From: Coriobacteriales bacterium
GTDB lineage: Bacteria > Actinomycetota > Coriobacteriia > Coriobacteriales > UBA8131
Reading direction: 5' to 3'
DNA length: 10,626 nucleotides
NCBI GenBank assembly: GCA_031267175.1
Contig: JAIRZP010000223.1
Span: 1 to 10,626 of the forward strand
This document shows, piece after piece, positions 1-6,225 of this stretch; within the stretch, counting starts at the first letter, position 1; each line of letters begins with the position of its first letter. A program made the position numbers and the translations under genes. The notes under the pieces are model-generated. The model was not told where the DNA came from and ran no database searches. It saw only the letters and a program-made list of their open reading frames with translations.

Positions 1-144
1 ATACTGCGTGCGTTTAACCTGGCGAGTGTTACGGTGTCTACAGCAGCCGGCAAGCATGAGATTCCCGGCCTGGACACGGCCACAGCCGAGCAGCTTCGGA
101 ACCGGGCAGCCGAGCTTGCCCGCATTGCGCAGGAGGATGTTTAG
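1..144 (+). CDS. C-terminal end of a bacterial PH-domain (YdbS-like) membrane protein, truncated by the window edge
   Basis: Reading frame 1 is open from the first base to a TAG at 142-144 and encodes 47 residues. The fragment starts ILRAFNLASVTVSTAAGKHE and ends AELARIAQEDV. Seen: the FNLASVTVSTAAG stretch matches the last strands of a bPH2 (YdbS/YdbT) domain, where a 'GL..v.v.TAgg' pattern is followed by an amphipathic helix. Here that helix is the charged AEQLRNRAAELARI segment. The next gene starts two bases after the stop and encodes a larger multi-bPH2 protein. This is the usual arrangement of the YdbS-YdbT pair, in which the small protein comes first. The Shine-Dalgarno sequence of the next gene (AGGAGG, 131-136) lies inside this reading frame, so the two are probably translationally linked. 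The biochemical role of these proteins is poorly known. The N-terminus and membrane segments lie outside the window. Confidence 0.7.
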   Translation: MLRAFNLASVTVSTAAGKHEIPGLDTATAEQLRNRAAELARIAQEDV

Positions 145-146
145 AT

Positions 147-1991
147 ATGACAAAGCACGTCCATCACAGTTATATCTGGCTCAGCTTGTTGCAGGCAGCG
201 TTTGCCGTATTCATTGCCTTGGTCTTTACCGCAGTCCCCATTTTGCTTGAAGAAGGGGCGCTCGAAGAAGTCTTTGGAGGCACTGCGCCGAGGGGCGAGC
301 TTATCGCCTTAGGCATTGCGGTGTTGTGCGTCGTCGTACTGGGCTTGACGGCGCTCATGGCTACGCTCAGCTATCGCAATCTCTCTTACGAACTGGGGGA
401 GGAGGAGTTCAACCTCTACTCCGGCATCATCAGCAAGAAGCGGGTGCACGTGCCCTATCAGCGCATCCAATCGGTCAACCAGAAGGCGAGCCTTATCCAG
501 CGCATACTCGGTGTGTGCACGGTCAACATCGATACGGCCGGCGGGGCATCCAATAAGGCAATCACCGTGCCCTACCTGCAGAACACCGAGGCAGAGCGGC
601 TGCGCTACGAGCTCTTCGCCAGAAAACAGGCCCTGCTGAGCGGCAGTGCCGGGGTGCAGGTCACAAGCGGCCTTGCATCGGCAGGCTATCCTTCTGCTGC
701 CCACTCTCTGCCACCGTCCGGCGCACCATTCGGTCCACCGATACTCTCGGGTCAGGCTGTGGCTCCAGCCCACTCTGGCCTGCCCCCACAAAACGTGCTT
801 GACGCACCAGCACAGATCATGTCTGACCTGCGCGGTGTCTTTGGCAACGACGCGCTCGACACCGGCGCCGTGACCTTTCAATATGGCATGACAAACAGGG
901 AGCTGTTTCTCACCGGTCTTTCCAACAAGACGGGGTTTGTGCTGCTCGTGCTGTCTGCCTTTGCCACGCTGGCAAGCACGGGGGCGATGTTGCTGCAATC
1001 CGCACTCGTAGAGGTGGACTATGAGCGGGGCCTGAGCTTTGCCGCCGAGCTTGTCTCCTCTCCTGTTACAGCCGGTCTCATCATAGGCGGTGTGGTCGCG
1101 GCCCTGCTGGTGTTCTGGCTCATCTCGATAGGCAGCACCTGCCTTGCCTATGGGGGCTTCAGGGCCACCCGACGCGGCAGCCGCATCGAGGTCGAGCGAG
1201 GCCTGCTCCAGCATCACTTCCAGGGTGTTGACATCGACCGCGTACAGAGTGTCATCATCAAACAGAGCTTTGTTCGCAGGATCTTTGGGTATTGCGAGCT
1301 CAGCCTGGGCAAGATCGACGCGCTCGCCGCAGAATCCAATAATCAGCAGCAGACTATAGCCCTGGGCCTTGTCGTGCATCCGTTTTTGAAGCTCAGCCGC
1401 GTGCCTGAGATACTCGCCGGGCTGGTCCCGGAGTTTGACGGCCTCCCCACCACCACGCGGCCGGTAGCAAAGCAAGCGCTCAGGCGCGCCCTGATCAGAC
1501 GGGCTGTTTTGGCGGGAGGAGGATTCTGGCTCTCGGTTGCGCTCGCGGCTGCCTCCCTCTGCGTTGCCCTGTTCGTCATGCCCGCGCTTGAAGCCCAGGT
1601 CGCTACAGGAGCGTGGGGCGAGGCAAGGGAGCTACGGGGAGCGGTGGAGCTCTACGCTACGGTAGCCCTTGTCCTTTGTGCGGCGCTCTGTCTCCTGCTC
1701 ATGGTGCTCGACGTCGTAGGGGCCGTGCTCTGGTATCGTGGCTCAAACTATGCCTACAACAGGCACTTTCTCCAAGTGACCAACGGAGGCTTTTCGCGCG
1801 AGTGCGTGTGCCTGCCTCGCAAGAAGATTCAATACGGGGTCACCAGAACCAATCCCTTCCAGCGCAGAGCCCAGGTCAAGACGATTAACGCCCGCACGGC
1901 AGCCGGCATAGGCGGCACCACCGTAAAACTCAGGGATGTCTACGAAGCCGAAGCAAGCGAATGGCTGGACTGGGTAAAGCCGCGAACGTGA
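147..1991 (+). CDS. YdbT-like membrane protein with three bacterial PH (bPH2) domains
   Basis: A 614-aa protein starting at ATG 147, with AGGAGG at 131-136 ten bases upstream. Three pairs of hydrophobic segments are visible, at about residues 9-34/51-75, 262-287/306-335 and 452-480/501-530. Each pair is followed by a bPH2-like soluble domain, at about 82-157, 342-425 and 538-610. Each domain has the family's repeated pattern of a 'GxxxxxxxxvpyqRIQSV' strand turn followed by 'lxRilGvcxvxidTAGG': RIQSVNQKASLIQRILGVC near 106-124, RVQSVIIKQSFVRRIFGYC near 365-383, and a more divergent KIQYGVTRTNPFQRRAQVK near 560-578. The linker at 165-235 is rich in Pro, Ser and Gly and is probably disordered. 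In Bacillus, the YdbST pair is linked to resistance against the circular bacteriocin amylocyclicin. A similar role here is only inference. It appears to form an operon with the partial gene upstream. No clear terminator follows it directly. Confidence 0.85.
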   Translation: MTKHVHHSYIWLSLLQAAFAVFIALVFTAVPILLEEGALEEVFGGTAPRGELIALGIAVLCVVVLGLTALMATLSYRNLSYELGEEEFNLYSGIISKKRVHVPYQRIQSVNQKASLIQRILGVCTVNIDTAGGASNKAITVPYLQNTEAERLRYELFARKQALLSGSAGVQVTSGLASAGYPSAAHSLPPSGAPFGPPILSGQAVAPAHSGLPPQNVLDAPAQIMSDLRGVFGNDALDTGAVTFQYGMTNRELFLTGLSNKTGFVLLVLSAFATLASTGAMLLQSALVEVDYERGLSFAAELVSSPVTAGLIIGGVVAALLVFWLISIGSTCLAYGGFRATRRGSRIEVERGLLQHHFQGVDIDRVQSVIIKQSFVRRIFGYCELSLGKIDALAAESNNQQQTIALGLVVHPFLKLSRVPEILAGLVPEFDGLPTTTRPVAKQALRRALIRRAVLAGGGFWLSVALAAASLCVALFVMPALEAQVATGAWGEARELRGAVELYATVALVLCAALCLLLMVLDVVGAVLWYRGSNYAYNRHFLQVTNGGFSRECVCLPRKKIQYGVTRTNPFQRRAQVKTINARTAAGIGGTTVKLRDVYEAEASEWLDWVKPRT

Positions 1992-2091
1992 CCTTGCTGA
2001 GGGAAGAGGCCTCTAACAGTGAGTAACAAAGTTATAGATTTGCCGCAAAAATTACTGGAGGTTTTCGCCCTGTTGAAAACCAATAAGCATC

Positions 2092-2121
2092 TTGACGTTT
2101 GACCCAGTCCTAACTTACTAT
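2092..2121 (+). promoter_or_regulatory. Putative sigma70-type promoter upstream of rny
   Basis: TTGACG at 2092-2097 (5/6 match to the -35 consensus) and TACTAT at 2116-2121 (4/6 match to the -10) are separated by 18 bases. The expected start point is around A2128. This is the best promoter-like match in the gap. Between the palindrome at 2227-2251 and the rny start there is only a poor candidate (TTGATT at 2250-2255 with no fitting -10), so this promoter probably serves rny. It could instead make a short separate RNA. Confidence 0.5.
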
Positions 2122-2226
2122 GTAGAGAGGCATTTTGATCTTATCGCTTATGCGTGTTGATATTACATACCGGGTGGCTGCCTTTTGGGTGGCCTGGCCT
2201 GGGCTATCATGAGCTGTGATCATCAT

Positions 2227-2251
2227 GCCGGATGCGCATCCGGCTTTTCTT
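2227..2251 (+). terminator. Intrinsic terminator or attenuator in the rny leader
   Basis: GCCGGATGCGCATCCGGC (2227-2244) is a perfect palindrome. Folded as RNA it gives a 7-bp stem closed by GCGC, followed directly by TTTTCTT. It has the form of an intrinsic terminator but sits downstream of the best promoter (2092-2121) and only 72 bases before the rny start. It could end transcription from the PH-domain operon, end a roughly 125-nt small RNA, or act as an attenuator that rny transcription must read through. Confidence 0.6.
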
Positions 2252-2323
2252 GATTGGGCTGGATATCTGCATCTCAAACGACTTGAACACTTGAAACAGT
2301 AAAACACAGAAGAGGTGTAACAC

Positions 2324-3862
2324 ATGGGAATCGAAACTATTATAGGCGTGGTTGTCGCGTTGCTTGTTGGTGCTGCCATAGGCTTTGTCCTGGCGCGGTA
2401 CGTGCTCAAAAGCATGGCAAAGAACGCGGCAGACAATGCGGAGCAGATCCAAAGCGATGCAGAAAAACAGGCCGACATCATCAAGCGCGAGGCCAAGGCA
2501 GAGGCCAAGGATGCTGCCTATCAACTCAAGCAGGAGGCCGAGAAAGACGCGGCCGAGCGCCGCAAAGAGGTCAAGACCCTCGAAAACCGGCTCATCCAGC
2601 GCGAGGAAAACCTCGACAAGCGCGCCGACAGTCTTGACTCGCGCGAGCACCAGATATCCTCGATGGCAGGCCAGGTGGAGAAGAAGGATCGCGACCTTTC
2701 CGCTGCCCTGGAGCAGGCAAACACGGATCTCCAGCGCATCGCCAACATGAACGAGAGCCAGGCCCAGGAGGCGCTCCTGGACAGCGTCAAAAACGAGGTA
2801 ACGCATGAGGCCGCTGCCATCATCCGCGAGAGCGAGCAGCAGATACGCAACGAGGCTGACAAGAAGTCGCGCGAGATACTCTCACTCGCTATCCAGCGGG
2901 TAGCCGCCGACCACGCCGCCGAGCACACGGTGTCCTCCGTCAGCATTCCTTCCGACGACATCAAGGGCCGCATCATTGGCAAAGAGGGCCGCAACATCCG
3001 TACCTTTGAGCAGATAACCGGCATCAATCTCATCATTGACGATACGCCGGAGACGGTGACGGTATCGAGCTTTGACCCCGTGCGCCGCGAGATTGGCCGC
3101 ATTGCGCTGGAAAACCTCATTGCCGACGGACGCATCCACCCTGCCCGTATCGAGGAGATGTATAACAAGGCAACCAAGCTCGTAGAACGCGAGGTAAAGG
3201 AGGCCGGCGAGGCCGCGGCCTTTGACACCGGTGTCTTGGATATTCACCCCGAACTGATAAAGACGCTGGGCCGGCTGCGTTATCGCACGTCGTTTGGCCA
3301 GAATGTCCTCAATCACAGCTTGGAGGTTGCCTATCTTGCCGGCGTTATGGCTTCGGAGTTGGGGCTTGACCCCACGCAGGCAAAGCGGGCCGGGCTGCTC
3401 CATGACCTGGGCAAGGCCATCGATCACGAAAACGAGGGCTCGCATGCGGTGATTGGCGCCGACCTGGCCCGCCGTTTTGGCGAAAAGCCCGAGATCGTTC
3501 ACGCCATTGAGGCCCATCACGCCGACGTGGAGCCCTCTACGGTACTGGCCGTGCTCATTCAGGCTGCCGATGCCGTCTCTGCCGCCCGTCCCGGTGCGCG
3601 CCGCGAGAGTGTCGAGAGCTACATCAAGCGTCTGGAGCAGCTCGAGGGCATTGCCAACGCCCACGAGGGTGTTGAAAAGACCTTTGCCATGCAGGCCGGG
3701 CGCGAGATTCGCGTGATGGTGGAGCCCTCCAAGATAAACGATGATGAGGCCAAGGTGCTGGCGCACGACATTGCCAAGCAGATAGAAAGCGACATGCAGT
3801 ATCCCGGCCAGGTCAAGGTGCTCGTTATCCGGGAGAGCCGCGCCGAGGACATAGCCAAATAG
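2324..3862 (+). CDS. rny: Ribonuclease Y
   Basis: RNase Y is the membrane-anchored endoribonuclease that starts decay of many mRNAs in bacteria that lack RNase E or supplement it. The 512-aa length is typical of the family. Order of parts: an N-terminal membrane anchor (about residues 4-26), a long charged coiled coil (about 30-195), a KH RNA-binding domain with the GxxG loop IGKEGRN at 218-224, and an HD phosphodiesterase domain (about 325-420). The HD domain carries the metal-binding HD pair at 360-361 in LLHDLGKAIDHE, plus the downstream HAIEAHHADVEP and AADAVSAARPGARRES segments typical of this family. A conserved C-terminal region ends the protein. The start ATG is preceded by AGAGGTG (2311-2317). 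All key motifs are intact. The leader carries a possible attenuator (see 2227-2251). The downstream ATP-binding gene may be cotranscribed. Confidence 0.97.
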   Translation: MGIETIIGVVVALLVGAAIGFVLARYVLKSMAKNAADNAEQIQSDAEKQADIIKREAKAEAKDAAYQLKQEAEKDAAERRKEVKTLENRLIQREENLDKRADSLDSREHQISSMAGQVEKKDRDLSAALEQANTDLQRIANMNESQAQEALLDSVKNEVTHEAAAIIRESEQQIRNEADKKSREILSLAIQRVAADHAAEHTVSSVSIPSDDIKGRIIGKEGRNIRTFEQITGINLIIDDTPETVTVSSFDPVRREIGRIALENLIADGRIHPARIEEMYNKATKLVEREVKEAGEAAAFDTGVLDIHPELIKTLGRLRYRTSFGQNVLNHSLEVAYLAGVMASELGLDPTQAKRAGLLHDLGKAIDHENEGSHAVIGADLARRFGEKPEIVHAIEAHHADVEPSTVLAVLIQAADAVSAARPGARRESVESYIKRLEQLEGIANAHEGVEKTFAMQAGREIRVMVEPSKINDDEAKVLAHDIAKQIESDMQYPGQVKVLVIRESRAEDIAK

Positions 3863-3877
3863 CGGCAGGAAGCGGCT

Positions 3878-3903
3878 GCGAATGCACGCCCGCCTGCGTT
3901 CGC
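3878..3903 (+). other. Stem-loop between rny and the next gene
   Basis: GCGAATGCA (3878-3886) pairs with TGCGTTCGC (3895-3903), giving a 9-bp stem with one G-T wobble and an 8-nt loop CGCCCGCC. There is no T-run, so it is not a standard terminator. It could mark an RNA processing site between rny and the ATP-binding gene. It abuts the most upstream possible GTG start (3908) of that gene, which leaves no room for a Shine-Dalgarno sequence at that codon. Confidence 0.35.
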
Positions 3904-3907
3904 TACT

Positions 3908-5044
3908 GTGTTCGTGTCTGTGCCCATTGTCCAACGACCACCCAGCAAGCGGCTGCGAGAGATAAGCAATATGCCCGACGACCAGCTCATAGAGTTTGTA
4001 GAACAGCTCTCCGGCGAGGTGCATCTGCGTGTTGAGGAGAGCCTGGGCAATGGCTTTGTGCGCCTGCGCAGCGCTGAGGCCGAGCGGCGTCAGGCCAAGC
4101 ACGACATCCAACACATCGAGGACATCGTCATAGAGATGCTCCGCAACGCCCGCGACGCAGAGGCAAACCAGGTCTTTGTGGCCACCCATCGCGAGGATGC
4201 CCTGCGCTCCCTCGTCGTCATTGACGATGGCAAAGGCATTCCGGCCGACCTGCACAAGAAGGTCTTTGAGCCGCGCGTAACCTCAAAGCTCGACAGCATG
4301 ATAATGGACAGCTGGGGAGTACACGGGCGCGGCATGGCGCTCTACTCCATTGCTTCCAATGCGGAGAAGGCACTCGTAAAGGCCTCTGCTCCCGAACTCG
4401 GGAGTGCTCTTGTTGTAGAGGCCGACACCGAAAAGCTACCTGAACGGAGCGATCAGTCCACGCTGCCCGAGCTCCGCCGAAACAGCCTGGGTGCGCTGGA
4501 AGTGGGCAGAGGCCCGCATAACATCGCCCGCACGGCGGTGGAGTTTGCGCTTGCCGAGGAGCAGGCCCTTGCCGTCTACCTCGGCTCACCTGCTCAGATT
4601 GCCGCAACACTGCTGGACTTTGGGCAGCGGAGCCTCAAACGCGAGGAACTGCTTTTCTGCAAGGATGTCAGGATGCTTCCCATTGTGCAGCGTCTGGCCC
4701 CCGCGGGTGATTCCGCCGAGCTGCAGAACAGCTGCGCCGATCTGGGGCTCTGCATCTCCGAGCGCACGGCGCACCGCATCCTGGCAGGCCAGATTGAGCC
4801 GCTTGAGCCGCTCGTCAAGAGTATCCTCAGCTCTGCCAAGGCCGCCCGCGTGAGCAAGGGCCTGCCGCTCAAGGACAGCCGCGGCCTCCAGATAGCCCAG
4901 GAGGACTCCGAGCGCTTTGCGCGGGCGCTGGAGACCGCCTTTGAGGTACTGGGAGACCGCTACTATCTGAGCCTCGTTGACCTGCCTCGGGTACGCGTCA
5001 AGGGCAACAGCATTACCGTACGTTTTGACATAGAGAAGGACTGA
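3908..5044 (+). CDS. GHKL-type ATP-binding protein of unknown function
   Basis: This protein carries a histidine-kinase/Hsp90-like ATP-binding fold. Numbered from GTG 3908 (378 aa), it shows an N-box, DIVIEMLRNARDA (E76, N80, D83), a G1 box, VVIDDGKGIP (D106, G108, G110), and a lid/G2 motif, WGVHGRGMAL (136-144). The C-terminal half (about 195-378) matches nothing I recognise. There is no dimerisation/phosphoacceptor domain, receiver domain or membrane segment, so it is not an ordinary sensor kinase. The start is uncertain. GTG codons at 3908, 3914 and 3920 have no ribosome binding site, whereas ATG 3971 (357 aa) has a weak GAGAG at 3957-3961. I kept the longer form because the extra residues (PPSKRLREISN) look protein-like and run into the first conserved helix. 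It follows rny by 45 bases or more on the same strand. A link to RNA decay or envelope work is only suggested by position. Confidence 0.8.
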   Translation: MFVSVPIVQRPPSKRLREISNMPDDQLIEFVEQLSGEVHLRVEESLGNGFVRLRSAEAERRQAKHDIQHIEDIVIEMLRNARDAEANQVFVATHREDALRSLVVIDDGKGIPADLHKKVFEPRVTSKLDSMIMDSWGVHGRGMALYSIASNAEKALVKASAPELGSALVVEADTEKLPERSDQSTLPELRRNSLGALEVGRGPHNIARTAVEFALAEEQALAVYLGSPAQIAATLLDFGQRSLKREELLFCKDVRMLPIVQRLAPAGDSAELQNSCADLGLCISERTAHRILAGQIEPLEPLVKSILSSAKAARVSKGLPLKDSRGLQIAQEDSERFARALETAFEVLGDRYYLSLVDLPRVRVKGNSITVRFDIEKD

Positions 5045-5062
5045 GCGCGCAGCCGACAGTTG

Positions 5063-5071
5063 TGTTACACT
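5063..5071 (+). promoter_or_regulatory. Putative extended -10 promoter for the SepIVA-like/DUF177 genes
   Basis: TGTTACACT has the extended -10 form TGn plus a TATAAT-like hexamer (TACACT at 5066-5071). There is no good -35 at the right distance. Nearly the same string, TGTTACAAT, lies upstream of rpsB at 7746-7754. It sits 109 bases ahead of the ATG at 5180, in the 135-bp gap after the ATP-binding gene. Confidence 0.4.
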
Positions 5072-5179
5072 AACTGACTGCACACGAGCACTATCATCTG
5101 GTGTACGTCGGGATAATCAAGTGTACGGTATGCTTGGATACTGAACGGCGTATGGACGGCTTTTTTGAAAGGAACAGCA

Positions 5180-5650
5180 ATGGATGAGACTGGCGTTTTG
5201 ACTTTGGTTGATGAACTCTCCGACCTCATCGAAGATGGCAAACCAGCATTGGGAAACAGAGACCGCCGCAGCATTGACGTGGGTCCGGCCCTCGATATCC
5301 TCGACGAGATACGACAGGCCTTTCCCCAGGAGTTTGCTCAAGCGCGTCAAATCGTGCGCGAGCAGCAGAATATCCTGGAGGACGCCGAGGTGGAGGCAAA
5401 CCGCATCCTTGAGGATGCCCGTAACCAGGCCCTCACGGTTGCCAGTCAACAGGAGATCGTGCGCATTGCTCAGCAGCAGGCGGAGAACGTGCTTGCCGAT
5501 GCCCGTGAGCAGGAGCGCGAGATGCGTGCAGGGGCCGAGGACTATGCCGACACGGTCTTCTCTCATATAGAGAGCACCGTCACCCAGATAAACGAGAACG
5601 TGCGCAGGTGTCGCGAAAGGCTCAACAACAAGTCTGCGCCGCGTCAGTAG
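5180..5650 (+). CDS. SepIVA/DivIVA-like coiled-coil protein, probable cell-division factor
   Basis: This gene encodes 156 residues from ATG 5180, with GAAAGGAA (5167-5174) five bases before it. An in-frame TTG at 5165 would overlap that ribosome binding site and is unlikely to be used. The N-terminal part has a short helix pair (VLTLVDELSDLIEDG, then ALDILDEIRQAFPQEFAQAR at 37-56). A long heptad-rich coiled coil full of Ala, Glu, Gln and Arg follows (about 57-120), and the end is amphipathic (about 121-148). Its layout resembles mycobacterial Rv2927c/SepIVA, a septation protein with DivIVA-like features, including the 'LeLIDdIkdaiPgEldDAq' helix and a closing segment near the C-terminus. In mycobacteria this gene also sits next to the DUF177 gene. 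The protein here is clearly shorter than Rv2927c, mainly through a shorter coiled coil. It could equally be annotated as an ATP synthase B-like or DivIVA-like protein. A role in septation is inferred from context and shape. Confidence 0.75.
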   Translation: MDETGVLTLVDELSDLIEDGKPALGNRDRRSIDVGPALDILDEIRQAFPQEFAQARQIVREQQNILEDAEVEANRILEDARNQALTVASQQEIVRIAQQQAENVLADAREQEREMRAGAEDYADTVFSHIESTVTQINENVRRCRERLNNKSAPRQ

Positions 5651-5660
5651 CGTCAGAAAA

Positions 5661-5701
5661 AGGAGGCCGCTGCGAGCCTTGCGCGCAAAAGGCCTCGGGA
5701 G
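5661..5701 (+). promoter_or_regulatory. Two ribosome binding sites and an inverted repeat ahead of the DUF177 gene
   Basis: A strong AGGAGG at 5661-5666 has no ATG or GTG at normal spacing. The functional site for ATG 5707 seems to be GGGAG at 5697-5701, five bases upstream. GAGGCC (5663-5668) is complementary to GGCCTC (5691-5696), so the strong site may be folded away. A TTG at 5679 could open a 12-codon reading frame that overlaps the DUF177 start. Confidence 0.35.
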
Positions 5702-5706
5702 TTGCC

Positions 5707-6225
5707 ATGCATCTTGACCCCCTCTTTATCCAGGTCTTGCCGCAGTTGCGCACGCTGGGCAGCACCCAACAGGCCCAGGGTGTCTTGCCTGTGTCGAGCA
5801 TCGATATCGGGCATCGCCACTTTGAGTTGCCCGAGGGCATTGCCTACGAGGCAAGCCTTGCCAATACCGGTGAGGGCGTGCTCTTAAGCGGCACGGCTTC
5901 GGCTGAGCTTGCCACGAGCTGCGACCGCTGCCTGGAGCCCGCCGCCCTGCAAATAACCGGCGAGATACAGGGCTACTTCCTCTTTCAAAAGCCCCGAGGG
6001 GAGCGAGACCAGGGCCTTGAAGAATACGAGGCAGTTGACGCAAAGGGCCGCATAGACATTGCGCCGCCGATACTCGCCGCCATCGTGTTTGAGATACCCA
6101 CCGTAACGCTCTGCCAACCCGACTGCGACGGTGGCAGCACCCAAGCCAGTGCCGCCGAGCCGCCTGACGATGCGCCAAGCTCGGAGGCTCCCTCACCCTT
6201 TGCCGCTCTTAAGGACTTCCTGTGA
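5707..6225 (+). CDS. DUF177 (YceD) family protein
   Basis: DUF177/YceD proteins are widespread in bacteria, usually encoded directly upstream of rpmF, and linked to large-subunit rRNA or ribosome assembly. This form has 172 residues, the usual family size. It carries the family's cysteine pairs, C72-x-x-C75 in TSCDRCLEP and C136-x-x-x-C140 in LCQPDCDG, which probably bind zinc. The closing PFAALKDFL is also the typical family ending. The stretch ASAAEPPDDAPSSEAPS (about 148-163) is an acidic linker. ATG 5707 is chosen because GGGAG lies at 5697-5701 and the family begins close to this point. An upstream in-frame start at 5608 would overlap the previous gene and add residues foreign to the family. 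The unusual point is that the next gene is not rpmF but a Fic protein, overlapping by four bases. Confidence 0.88.
   Translation: MHLDPLFIQVLPQLRTLGSTQQAQGVLPVSSIDIGHRHFELPEGIAYEASLANTGEGVLLSGTASAELATSCDRCLEPAALQITGEIQGYFLFQKPRGERDQGLEEYEAVDAKGRIDIAPPILAAIVFEIPTVTLCQPDCDGGSTQASAAEPPDDAPSSEAPSPFAALKDFL

Larger units (their letters stand above)
1992..2323. other. Gene-free region between the PH-domain operon and rny
   Basis: This 332-bp stretch has no credible ORF on either strand. The - strand frames here run on from shadows of rny. From left to right it holds a small AGAGGCCTCT palindrome without a T-tract near 2006-2015. Next comes a 7-bp hairpin, GGTTTTC (2060-2066) with GAAAACC (2075-2081), also without a T-tract. 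A sigma70-type promoter lies at 2092-2121, followed by a G/C-rich leader (2128-2226). A strong palindrome with T's lies at 2227-2251, and finally there is an A-rich segment with the rny ribosome binding site. It is more AT-rich than the flanking genes. Confidence 0.6.

Noticed and set aside
309..1475. Long - strand open frame (388 aa) opposite the YdbT-like gene
   Set aside because: It is the antisense shadow of a well-supported multi-bPH2 gene, and its translation shows no recognisable domain or ordered hydrophobic pattern.
2060..2081. Hairpin GGTTTTC/GAAAACC as terminator of the PH-domain operon
   Set aside because: The stem is AT-rich and only 7 bp, and no T-tract follows on the + strand. 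The - strand flank also lacks a run directly after the stem.
2882..4255. Long - strand open frame (457 aa) across rny and the ATP-binding gene
   Set aside because: It spans two convincing + strand genes, including the KH and HD domains of RNase Y. Long antisense frames are common in GC-rich genes, and it shows no family motif.
5143..5166. T-run (TTTTTT at 5161-5166) after a GC-rich stretch as a terminator before the SepIVA-like gene
   Set aside because: The preceding bases (CGGCGTATGGACGGC) are not self-complementary, so there is no hairpin, and the run lies within a few bases of the ribosome binding site.
5608..5706. N-terminal extension of the DUF177 protein with Cys residues
   Set aside because: It would overlap the previous gene, it lacks a ribosome binding site, and the residues do not resemble the family's N-terminus. 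ATG 5707 has a site at good spacing.
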